DNA of 64,000 nt. Source: Rhodamnia argentea (Eukaryota; Streptophyta; Magnoliopsida; Myrtales; Myrtaceae). The position numbers and the translations under genes are program-made. Under the pieces are notes generated by a model. It had not been told where the DNA came from. It worked only from the letters and a program-made list of their open reading frames with translations, and searched no databases. Shown here piece by piece: positions 15,084-25,650 of the stretch (positions within the stretch are counted from its first letter, which is position 1; every line of letters begins with the position of its first letter). The DNA lies in the NCBI RefSeq assembly GCF_020921035.1, contig NC_063151.1, positions 27,782,934 to 27,846,933 of the forward strand. Direction: 5' to 3'.

Positions 15084-18000
15084 ACCTCAGCTGAGGGTCC
15101 GTCAGCAAACCAAGTCATGTTATGGCAATTGGAGAAGTCGATCAATTCAAGGAATGGTAACTGCCTCATGTCAGATACAGAAACTCTTGACAACCACAAA
15201 AACTTTCTCAGAGACTTGCATCCACTTACAGACAGATACTTGATGTTTGGTGGCAACTGCGAAATTTCTTGAAGTTGTCCACAATGCTCTAAGCAAAGCC
15301 AGTCCAACTGAAAGAGTCTCCCGATGCTCGCAGGAAGGCAAACAAAAGGGTTCTCAGAAAGATCTAAGCCTCTCAATGTAGTGAAGCTTTGTGGAGCCAA
15401 TAGGTTATGTACATCTCTTAAATTGCAATTTCTGAGAACAAGCTCCATGAGGTTTGCAGACCTCCACGAAGAGCAGCAATAAGGTAAACATATTGAGTCT
15501 ACATCTTCAACAAGCTCGGGAAATTTACCAAGTTTTGAGCAATTACTCATATAAAGCAGGCGAAGGCAATGCAACTTATACATGCTTGGTGGAAGACAGG
15601 TAAGGTTTTTGCATCCATCCAAGAATATGGCTTCAAGATTGACCAGACGTTCAAGAGATGAAGGCAGCTCTTCTATACCGGACTTTTGCAGGCAAAGATC
15701 AGACAGACATGGCATGTTTTCATCGACACGAGGAAATGATTTTAGCTTGGTACACCCGCTTAAGACAAAAGTCTTAAGAGATTTTAATTTGATGATGGAA
15801 GGAAAACTGCTGAGGTTAGAGCAAGAATGTAGGTCCAAAGTGACGAGCTTTGGAAGAAATCCAACCGACTCATGAACTTTAGTTAGGGCATTACAGCCAC
15901 TAAGAATTAATATTTCGAGATTTTCCACAGTCGAAAAATCAGGGATTTCAAGTAATCGTCCACAATCTGCAAAATTTATGGATTTCAGATGCTTCAAATG
16001 CTGCCAAAAAAGGAGAAAAGTGAGTGACTGACATTGCTTGATTGATAGAAAAAAGAAAAAAATCATTATGTGAAAGCAAAGGCTATTTGTACCTGGAATC
16101 CCACTCCCAGCCTTTCGAAGTTGCTGCCCCTCAGATTAACTTCCTTAAGTTTCTTCAGGCCAAAATTAAATTCAAGTGACGGAATAGAACATCCAGGCAA
16201 CTCAATCCACCTTAACCCAGAAGGAAGTCGAAGAGGAGCACCAGAAAAGTGTGCACCATGCATTACAAGCAGTCTAAGACTCGTCATATTTGCAAAGGCA
16301 TTGTCACCCAAGTGCACCTCTTCAGGTCCAGGTAAATCTATAACTATGCCTTCAACTGCATTTGTCCCCTGACAAGCAAAGTTAAATTCACTCAGCCATC
16401 AGACTTGTGACACCCAGACCCAAAAGAAATCACTTTCTAAGTAGCAAGGCCTGTGCTAAACCTAAGAAGAAAACTGGAACCATCAATTTCACCAGAAAAT
16501 ATATGTATCACGCTATATCATACATAGGAACCCACCAAGCTGTTACTCAGAAGATAGAGCACATCATCAGTTGACCACAACCTACTGCGTTGTCCAGGCT
16601 CCCTAATAGACTCTTGGCGAACAATTTCCCATCCCATCAGCTGAAGCAAATCATGCATCTGTATCGCACCATACTCAATACTAACAAGAGACCTCTCTAT
16701 AAGAATCTGTATCCCAATCACCGAATCGAATCCACACGCACCTAAAATTCCCATGATGTAGTCTTTACTCTTCCCCCGTAAGAAACAAGCAATGTCAAGG
16801 AAAATGGCCTTCTCGTGTTCCTCTAATCCATCAAAACTAGTTTTAAGTATGTTGAAGATCTCTTCATTGGGAATTCTTTTCAATTTATCCAGTGTGCTCT
16901 TCCATTCAGATATGTTTCTACCTCGCAAAAGAGAACCTAGTACTATGAGGGCCAACGGCAGTCCCTTAGCATAATTTATCAACATATACGAGAGGTTCTC
17001 ATAACCAATTCGAGGATGGATTTCCTTAAAAGCATTCCAACAGAAGAGCTGAAGAGCATCCTGATCATGTAAACAATTGATCTTATGTGTCCAAGGAACA
17101 TTGTGAGCTACTAATAAATGCTCATCTCTAGTTGTGACGATGATTTTACTTCCTGGACCGAACCAGTTGGGTCCACCCACTAGTTTTCTCAGTTGATCCA
17201 AGTGATCCACATTATCAACTATGACAAGGACCTTTTTTTGGCTAAGCCTATCCCTTATAGTGTGAATTCCTTGATCAACATTGTGAATCTTCAAGTTGAC
17301 ACCCCTCAGTGTTTCATGAAGAAGATCTTCTTGTAATCGAGTTAGGCCCCACAGCTTGGAATTTTCTCCAACATTGGTGAGGAAGCAACTGCCTTCAAAT
17401 TGATTGGCAATAAGGTTATAAACGGCTTTAGCAACAGTCGTCTTACCTACTCCACCTATCCCACAGAGCCCCACCACACTGTTCCCCCTTAACGTTGAAT
17501 GAACCAGATCGACATGATGTTGCAAACTAACTGGATAGTCGGCAACATGAAAAGATTTGCGATGCAGCTTACCCAATACATCTTTGACAAGTGACTGAAT
17601 CAATGTCGATTCACACCTGCCAAAGCCATCAAAGTGAGTTGAATTTTATTATGGAATATATCATCTTACTCCAGCATATAATTGTCTGTCATTATGCTAC
17701 TTGGTTATTTGTCAAAAATCTTTTGGTTGGAACAGACACAGATAGTAGTTTAAGCATACTTCTTACTAAAACAAGCACGTAAGAAAATTCAGAAAGTAGA
17801 GTAAACTGCAAAACTCTGAACGAAAAAGTAAAGATGGAAAGTAGAAGCACAAAAGAATCGTAATTATTGACACTACCATGATTCAAACGACTATGAAGGC
17901 TTTCATATGCAAGTGGTAAATAAGTACATTTCAAATACTAGCTGTCCCAAATTTTCCAATCTTAGTTCGTCAAAAATTATCCAAAGTTAAGTTCTCAAGC

Positions 18001-18940
18001 GAAATGTTTACAACATGACCAACTCCCACATGGAGTATGAAAGAGGCTCGGAGGCAGTACATAACGCAGAGCAACCGGTGTCGCCACTTGATTACTTGTA
18101 TTGAGGAATTATTCCTCCCATTTGGAGCCAAGTCATCCCAAGACCATTTAAATTCATGTAGTAGAAAATCACCAGACAAGTGAAAAATTATAGAGTGAAA
18201 GTCATATAGTCAGTAGAATTTTCCAAGGAAAACTTTGGGGAAAGTGACCAAATAAGAGACTGTCTAAAAAGGAACCATCTATCAGTTACCATTTCTAAAG
18301 TGAATAACGTTATATGCGAAAGCATTCGTCCTGGTCGATGGAGCCAATCGTTTCCGATACACATCTTGATCTAATCGATCTCAAATCGCCTAGTGAATAA
18401 TTCCTACACTAAAAAAAAAAAAGAGTCGGGATTGAATTACTCATTCGTCTTCAATGTCCACCCGGAAAGGTTACCGACGCTCGTCATCGCCTCCCTCCAC
18501 TTCTCCACCACCCCGACGTTCTCGCCGAATCTGCGCTCGTGCTTCTCAAACGCCGCGCCGATGGCGCCTTTCTGGTTCCTCACCTCCGAAGGATCCACGC
18601 CGTAGAACACCGGCTCGATCATCTTCTCGTCGCGACTGCTACACTGGATGATCTTCACAAGCTCGTTCAAGCACCAGGTGGAACCGGCATAGTTCTCCGA
18701 GAGCACGACAACGGAGACCCTAGACTCCTCGATCGCTCGCTCGAGAGCGGGCGAGATCTCGCCTCCCTTCCCGAGGCTGTCGTCGTCGACGAAGACGTGG
18801 ACTCCCTTCTGGCGCAGGGCGTGGCGGAGATGGCCGATGAAAGTGTGGCGCGTGTCTTCACCCCTGAAGCTGAGGAAGACGTCGTAGCTGTACCGCCTAG
18901 GGGTTGAATAACAGTGCCCATTGAAGCTGCGAGCACTCAT
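14553..18940 (-). CDS. TIR-NBS-LRR (TNL) intracellular immune receptor, 5 exons
   Basis: Exons are 18940-18441 (TIR), 17616-16536 (NB-ARC), 16368-16093, 16000-15086 (LRRs) and 14987-14553. The joined frame gives 1068 aa. The start MSARSFN was chosen because the TIR domain follows at once (YDVFLSFRGEDTR, residues 19-31) and the upstream in-frame extension is not TIR-like. The NB-ARC shows P-loop GIGGVGKTT (219-227), kinase-2 VLVIVDNVD (296-304), GLPLAL (385-390) and MHD (487-489). The Asp ending kinase-2 'VDNVD' is typical of TNLs. About ten LRRs with LxxLxLxxC repeats follow, then a C-terminal jelly-roll/Ig-like region beginning at VDIYFPGSEIPKWF, as in many TNLs. It probably detects a pathogen effector and signals through TIR NADase activity. 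All key motifs are intact. The last acceptor could alternatively lie 12 or more bases upstream. Confidence 0.93.
15041..15081. repeat. (AG)n microsatellite in the last TNL intron
   Basis: About 20 AG units fill much of the ~98-base final intron (15085-14988). On the sense strand the (CT)n tract begins almost at the donor site. Length variation here could alter splicing of a very short intron. Confidence 0.95.
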
Positions 18941-19260
18941 GGCGATTAGTTGTTCAGGTCGCCCTCTGCAATCGACCTGTGTTGAAGCTCGGTGGACGAT
19001 GTTCCGCTCTAGAAGATAAACCGAGCGAGGAAGTGGAAGAATGAGAGGGAGAGGAATTGAGAGGAAGCGACGAGGGTCTTCCTCGAGAAAAAAGGAAATC
19101 GGATTCATCGTTCTTGGCGCTCTTTTTGACGGGGAAAGGAAGCATGCAATGGAAAAATATTATTAAATGGGACGGTCTTGCCTAGACCCGCAATAGAGAT
19201 ACTCCGGTCAGAGCACGAGTCTCGGCTGTGACTGTGACTCCGAGCAATTTTGGAAATCTC
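18941..19260 (-). promoter_or_regulatory. Upstream region of the TNL gene
   Basis: About 320 bases between the TNL start codon and the first repeat sequence. It holds the presumed 5' UTR, with an extra in-frame upstream ATG at 19108 that would add 56 residues. No obvious TATA box is seen. Repeat DNA and the copia 3' LTR lie directly upstream in transcription direction. Confidence 0.4.
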
Positions 19261-19616
19261 CCTAGTCTTAGGAAAATTATAAAAAGAATCCTAAATTTTT
19301 TTACATTTTTATCAATTCAATTTTTAGCCCTTTTAAGTTTATCGATTCAGGCTTAAATCTTTTCATTTTTTACCGATTCAATCCTATTGATCGGAAGTCG
19401 TTGACGTGGACGTCGATTGCTCTTCGTGGCACTACCTGCACCGACTCGAATTTTTTTTAATAACATTTAATTATTTGTTCAATCATTTTTATTTGTTTTT
19501 TTTTTTACCTTTCCTTTATTACATGTTTTTCCTTTTCTTTTATTTCCTCTACCGACCTTAGGCAAGGACAGTTGTCACCCTCATAGGCCAGGGCAAGCAT
19601 CAAAGTGAGAAGGTTC

Positions 19617-19890
19617 TGTTGGATCAATAAGAAGGTCACTTAATACAAATCAACCTCACTAGACAGCAACTACGCGTAAAATAGAGGAGATTATGAAAGT
19701 GGAGCACTTTTATTCAGCTCACTTTTTTGAGAATACAAAACAGCAATAAATAGAAATCACATAGCGTAAAACTAGCAACTAAGCCGGATATGGCTCCTAA
19801 AAATCAGCTAACAAACCGATTTATTGTTGACTAGAACTAGCTAATCGCCTCCTAAAAACAAGGAACTCAACTTTGAATCACTTCTTAATA
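19617..19890 (-). repeat. 3' LTR of the copia element
   Basis: The downstream LTR in element orientation, 274 bases, one base longer than its partner. Transcription leaving it would run towards lower coordinates, into the TNL gene whose start codon is about 680 bases away. Confidence 0.93.
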
Positions 19891-19899
19891 TCCCCCCTT
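19891..19899 (-). other. Polypurine tract, followed by a duplicated copy
   Basis: On the minus strand the tract AAGGGGGGA directly abuts the 3' LTR, as required for plus-strand priming. A second near-identical unit (AAGGGGGA plus about 20 flanking bases) lies 28 bases further inside the element (about 19920-19947), so the polypurine region is tandemly duplicated. Confidence 0.85.
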
Positions 19900-19902
19900 G
19901 AT

Positions 19903-22900
19903 TCAAAGTTGGTTTAACATCCCCCTTGATTCAAAGTTGGTTAAGCCCGGTTGACTTCTAAGATCTTCAAACCTCCCATGTGATAAAACTTTAGTTAACA
20001 CATCAGCTACCTGCTGTTTCGTCCCACAAAAATCCAGCTTAACTTCATCTCTAGCTACCAGCTCCCTTAAAAAATGATGCTTAATCTCTATGTGCTTGGA
20101 TCGACCATGGAAGGCTGGATTTCGACTCAAAGCCATGGCTGAAGCACTATCACACTTTATAACGGTGGCCTCTACTTGTTTCTGACCCAGCTCACTCAAG
20201 ACCTTCCTCAACCAAATTGCCTCACAAGCTGCTCCTGCTCCAACTATATATTCGGCTTCACAAGTGGACAAGGCAACTGTTGTTTGCTTCTTAGAACTCC
20301 ATGCTACTACTCCCGAGCCCAAGGTGAAGCAATAACCGGATGTGCTTCTTCTATCTTCAACGCACTTAGCCCAATCACTATCCGTATACCCCCAACAACT
20401 TCAACTCGGACCCTTGCTTGCATAAAATTCCAAGATCGGTGGTGCCAACAACATACTTAAGAATCCTCTTTCTTGCTCCTAGGTGATGTTGTGAAGGATT
20501 ATGCATGAACCTTGATACAACACCTACATGAAAGGCTATATCCGGCCTAGTACGAGTCATATACATAAGCCCTCCTACAAGACTCCTAAACATGCTTCCA
20601 TCGTTGCCTGGTGAACCATCCTCCATCTACAATTTCTCGTTCATATTCATAGGGGTTATAGACCATTTGCGGTTACTCGTGTTGAATTTATTGAGCATAT
20701 CTTTCGCATACTTTCTCTGGGTTATGAATATGCCACCTTCCATTTGCTGAACTTCAATTCCCAAAAAATAATGAAGACGGCCAAGATCCGTCATCTCAAA
20801 TCTACTTTTCATTGCTTGCTTAAAGTCTGAAATTGCAATGGCATTTGACCCACAATATACCATATCATCCACATAAATACACACCACCAACGGATCTGCG
20901 GCTCCATTTCTCTTCACATACGGCGTTGGTTCGCTACAACTTCCCACAAAGCCACACTCCATGAAATATTCATGGATTTTCAAGTACCATGCTCTTGGTG
21001 CCTGTTCTAAACCATATAGAGCCTTGTGAAGCTTGTACACTTTGTCCTTCTTTTCCTTCACAACAAATCCTTCGGGTTACGTGACAAATACCTCTTCCAT
21101 TAACTCACCATTAAGAAAGGCAGATTTGACATTAAAGCGATGCACCTTCCATCTCATATGAGTTGCTAATGCCGGGACTAATCTTCTTGTTTCAAATTTG
21201 GCTATAGGTGAAAACGTTTCCTCTGCATCTACACCTGGGATCTATGAGTACCCTTTGGCCACCAACCTTGCCTTGTGCTTATGAATTCTCCCATCCGCAT
21301 GAAACTTTGTCTTAAAAATCCACTTTAATCCAATTGCTTGTTTTCCTTGTGGCAAATTTGTAAGTTCCCATGTGTGATTCCTCTCAATAGCTTCTAACTC
21401 TTCCTTCATTGCATCTTCCCATTCTTTTATACCAACCGCATCTTCATAAGAGCCCGGATCATCTGTAAAGAGAGCAAATGTGCAAGACTCAAAGATTTCT
21501 CCCAAGGAGCGCACCTTTCGTGGAGGTGTCTCTTTTGAACTAGAAGTTGTTGCTTCTTGGATTCATCTTGAGCTTCTTGTGGTCATCCTCCTTGGTGGTG
21601 TTTCATCTGAACTCGTTGTATCCGAGCTTGTTGAAGATCCACCTGCACGTGCGCTGCTATGTGCAGGTCCACTTTCCGATTGAGTTTCATGCTCCTCATC
21701 TTCAGTACCTTCTTCATCTTTCGGTTGTATCACCTCCTTCTTCTCCTTTCCTTTCCAATTCCACCCTTCCTCCTTATTGAACTTTACATTTCTTCTAATG
21801 AACACTTTTCCAGTTACATGATTGTACAATCGATATGCTTTACTTTATGTACAATACCCAATGAACACACACTTTTTCGATTTGTCATCCAACTTCTTTC
21901 TATCTTGCTGATTTTTCATAGCATATGCCACACATCCAAAATTCTCAAATGACTAACGGTAGGTTTAAAGCCATACCACATTTCAAATGGGGTCTTCTTT
22001 GTCACTGCCTTGGTTGGGGATGCGTTGAGAATGTAGACGACAACGTGAACCGCCTCTGCCCCAAAGAGATTAGGCATGTCTCTCGATTTCAGCAAGGCCT
22101 TGGCTATCTCCACCATTGTTCTATTTTTCCTCTCCACCACACCATTTTGTTACGGTGTATAAGGTGCTGTAAGTTGCCTTTTTATGCCTACTTCTTCACA
22201 AATGATTGAATTACGTGGAAAGAAATTCACCTCCCCTATCTAATCTTACCCCTTTGATATTTTTCCCACTTTGCTTCTCAACAAAAGCTTTAAACTTCTT
22301 AAATGTTTCAAATGCTTCGGACTTAACTTTGAGGCAGAAAACCCAACTCATTCTACTGAAATCATTAATCAACAACATGAAATACTTACTTCCTCCCAAT
22401 TAGGTTGTACTCATTGGTCCACAAAGATCCATGTGCACCAACTCCAACGTGTCGGTGGCTCTCCGGGCTTCTTCTTTCGAAAAGGACTTCCTGTTGTGTT
22501 TTGCAAAAATACATTCCTCGCACTGCTTGTATTTGTCACCTATCGTTGGCATTCCACTAACCATTTCATCTATTGATGGCTCCTTCATACTCCTATAATT
22601 GAGGTGGCCATATCTCATGTGCCATAGCTACGAGGAGCTGATTGCTACCATATTAAGCTCATCTCTTGCTATAACCTCAAAAGGAAACATAAGATTTTCT
22701 GTCATGGCTACTCGAGCCACCAATTGTCCTCCCTCTTTGTCTTTGATGGTGCAAGCGTTGTTGTCAAAGAGAACTATAAATCCTGACTTCAGCAATTGGC
22801 CTACACTCAACAAGTTGTGTGCCAATTGAGGTGCATACAAGACATCCCCGATCAACTTGCTTCTTCCCTGATGTGTCTTGATAAGTATTGTGCCTTTTCC

Positions 22901-23921
22901 TTCCACCTGAATTTTGTAGTTGTTCCCAAGACTAATCATTCGTTTTTGAGACTCATCCAAGTCCTTGAATAGCTCTTTCACTCCGGTCATATGATTGGAG
23001 CAGCCACTGTCCACAAACCAAATGGACCTCTTGTTCTGCGTTGTCTCCTCATGTGCCATAAACAGATAACACTCTTCTTCCTCTTCTTCTTGTTCCTCGA
23101 AGATCAGCAAATTCTGCTGGTTAACCTTTTGCCTTTCAATCTTTTGCAAGATGTCCCACTTTGTTACAATTGAAACATCTTCTCATTTCTTGTTGTGTGT
23201 TTCTGCCTCTACCTCTGCGCCGCGTCCCACTTCTTCCGTTTCCTCTCCCCGAGCTTCCTGATCCTCTCCAATTTCCTCCTGAATTGCGGTTAGCTTGGAA
23301 TGCCCTTTCATCAATTCTCTCTCCAGCTCTGTTGATTCTATCTTCATGAGCAAGAAGAGAACCCATCAAGGTATCAACAAACATGGTTGTTAAGTCTTTT
23401 GATTCCTCAATTGCCGCCACTACGTGATCAAATCTTGTTGTCAAGCTTTTGAGTATTTTGCAAACAATGGTTTCATCCGAGATCTCTTCTCCATTCGATC
23501 TCATTTGATTTACCATTGTCATGCCTCTTGAAAAGAAATCTTGAATGGACTCTCCACCATTCATCTGTAACGTCTCAAAATTTCTCCTCAAGGTTTGCGG
23601 TTTCACCGCCTTAACCTTGGTTGTCCCTTGAAACTCATTTCTCAAAGCCTCCCATGCTTCTTTTGCTGTTTTTGCAGCTGAAACTCTAGAGAAGACAGTT
23701 TCATGTAGCCCCTATTGGATAAAAAAAAGAGCTTTGGCATCTCTTTTTTTCAACTCCCGCGTTCTACCCTCTTCTTCATTCTCTGGCACACCATCTTCCA
23801 CAATCTCCCATAGGTCTTGAGACCTAAAGAGAGTCTTCATCTTAATACTCCAAAACTCATAGTTTTCACCCTTGAAAATGGGTATCATCGATTGCTACGA
23901 GTTGGATCCACTTGTTGCCAT
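19903..23921 (-). pseudogene. Broken copia gag-pol polyprotein
   Basis: The reading region starts near the ATG at 23921. Gag (to about 23136) ends in a CCHC zinc knuckle, CFNCNKVGHLAKD, where a TGA replaces the final Cys codon. Protease has the DSG motif (near 23020). The GAG-pre/integrase region spans about 22620-21916, reverse transcriptase 21514-20627 with YVDD, and RNase H 20322-19903 with ALSTCEAEY. Breaks seen: an early stop after about eight codons and a second stop in gag near 23710, the zinc-knuckle stop, an integrase stop near 22400, stops near 21240, 21075 and 20625, and a frame change near 20390. It is not expected to make a functional polyprotein. Confidence 0.93.
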
Positions 23922-23949
23922 GTTGATTTGCGGTAGAGACCTTCAACCT

Positions 23950-23962
23950 GGCTCTGATACCA
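23950..23962 (-). other. Primer-binding site (initiator Met tRNA type)
   Basis: On the minus strand, three bases inside the 5' LTR, the sequence is TGGTATCAGAGCC. This is the usual plant copia primer site complementary to the 3' end of initiator methionine tRNA. Confidence 0.93.
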
Positions 23963-23965
23963 CCT

Positions 23966-24238
23966 TGTTAGATCAATAAGAAGGTCACTTAATACAAATC
24001 AACCTCACTAGACAGAAACTACACGTAAAATAGAGGAGATTATGAAAGTGGAGGACTTTTATGCAGCTCACTTTTTTGAGAATACAAAACAGCAATAAAT
24101 AGAAATCACATAGCATAAAACCAGCAACTAGCCGGATATGGCTCCTAAAAATCAGCTAACAAACCGATTTATTATTGACTAGAACTAGCTAAGCGCCTCC
24201 TAAAAAGAAGGAACTCAACTTTGAATCACTTCTTAATA
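23966..24238 (-). repeat. 5' LTR of the copia element
   Basis: In element orientation this is the upstream LTR. Plus-strand ends are TGTTAGATC... and ...CTTCTTAATA. It matches the other LTR with about 96 percent identity by eye. The terminal dinucleotides are not the textbook TG..CA at one end (TA instead), although the 5-bp target repeat fixes the boundary. Confidence 0.93.
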
Positions 24239-24500
24239 GGTTCAACAAAGACTCTCACTCTATTTCCTCGACCCCAAAAAAAGAACGAAGTTTTCGGGAA
24301 GGATGCTCGACCAACTAGCTCCACCACCGCCTTAAGCAGCCGCCACCGGTCATTGGAGAAAAGGGAGAAAAAATAGAAAATAAAATTAAAATAGAAAAAA
24401 CTTTTCTAAAAAAAATTAAGAATATATAAAAAAATTAAAAAATTTCACTATATTTGTACTGTATTAAAGTGTTTTAGTAATATTATTTTTCTTAACAAAT

Positions 24501-25650
24501 TATAAGAAAAAAATATTCCATAATTTTGTTAAATATTAAAGTGTTTAAGTAATACGGGTCGGGTTTATACGGGTCATTTGATTTGTAAATGGGTCAGATC
24601 ATATTCGACCCGACCGTCATCGTTCAATTCCACGACTTTGTATTTCCGACTTTTGTAATATTGTTTTTTAAATACTTTGCAACATTTATTATGTTTATCG
24701 TAGCAAGCAATTTAAGTGCAAACTTTGTAGAGCGGTACCATTGAGCTTATGTTTAATCCGTCTCTACACGATCAGCACCATCACGGAGTAGTCTAGGGGT
24801 TATTCAAACTTTTTTCAAAAGCTAATTTAATTTTAAATTCGTTGGAAAAATTTAGGTACAAAATGACTATTGAGCTTATGTTCTTTCTTAAAGATCTTTT
24901 ATATGTATCTATACTTCATGGAATAAATAGATTAATTATGAACTATGCATGACATGTAGCTATTTTATCGGTGATGCTATATTGGCTAACTTTACAATGA
25001 TAAGACGTGATTATTTGACTTAAATGAAAAAGTTGTGAAGAAAAATTATTTTCGGGAACATAAATTTCGTGCGATTACGAAATGTATTTTTGTTTTGGAA
25101 ACAGAAATTTTGTGCAAGTATTAAATGCATTATGACTCCCTAAAATTTGTCAAAAGAATAGAATCATTGATCAAAATCATTGCCAAACACATCCTGAGCT
25201 CCCTAACGACGATAATGCATCACTTGACATCACATGAGCTACATGGATATTTACATGAAAAAACCGTGAGCAATGTACAACGAGCATTTTCAATGACGTG
25301 ATTAACAATAGAGCTGATATAAGAAAATCATGAGAAGGGGCAAAAAAAAAACATTGGTCAAAATGAAATGGGATAATAATGAATTTCAAGTGAAGATCTA
25401 TTCTTTCAAAAAAAGTTTAAAAAAAAAAAAAGATGAAGATCTATTCTCGGGGCTCCAATTAGAACCGTAACCCGGAAGATGTCGTCATGTCCAAACGGGT
25501 CGGACTCCTCAATAAAGCAAAGCGCCCTTTCCCGCTATGCTCTTATCTGGGACATCATTCTGCGTGACGGAGGAAGCCATTCTCATTTCTCAGCGCTTTG
25601 TCTCCGAACTCGCATCATATCAACCTCGCCTGAACTCTCTACTCTGCACA
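24501..25650. other. Intergenic, AT-rich
   Basis: No supported gene. There are repeat-like traces such as ACGGGTCGGGTTTATACGGG (24556-24575) and two near copies of TTAAAGTGTTT(T/A)AGTAAT about 70 bases apart. The last ~150 bases presumably hold the promoter and leader of the plus-strand gene that follows. Confidence 0.5.

Larger units (their letters stand above)
19617..24238 (-). mobile_element. Ty1/copia LTR retrotransposon, full-length but decayed
   Basis: A 4.6-kb element on the minus strand bounded by two ~273-base LTRs and flanked by GGTTC on both sides (19612-19616 and 24239-24243). It has an initiator-Met-type primer site, a polypurine tract and a gag-protease-integrase-RT-RNase H order, which defines copia rather than gypsy. 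By eye I count about eleven differences between the LTRs, roughly 4 percent, so the insertion is moderately old. The coding region is broken by several stops and frame changes, so it could move only if helped in trans. Confidence 0.95.
19261..24500. mobile_element. Older AT-rich element interrupted by the copia insertion
   Basis: On both sides of the copia element the flanks look like one non-autonomous repeat: AAAATTATAAAAAGAATCC near 19274 followed by 'tcaattcaattttta' runs, then a GC-rich core ('gaccttaggcaagg' left, 'gccgccaccggtcattgg' right) and an AT-rich right part to about 24500. The 5-bp duplication at the copia ends shows that the flanks were contiguous. The right end is not well defined. 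Confidence 0.45.

Noticed and set aside
18941..19108. Upstream ATG extending the TNL by 56 residues
   Set aside because: The extension is not TIR-like, whereas the ATG at 18940 starts directly before the conserved TIR sequence with the usual short leader.
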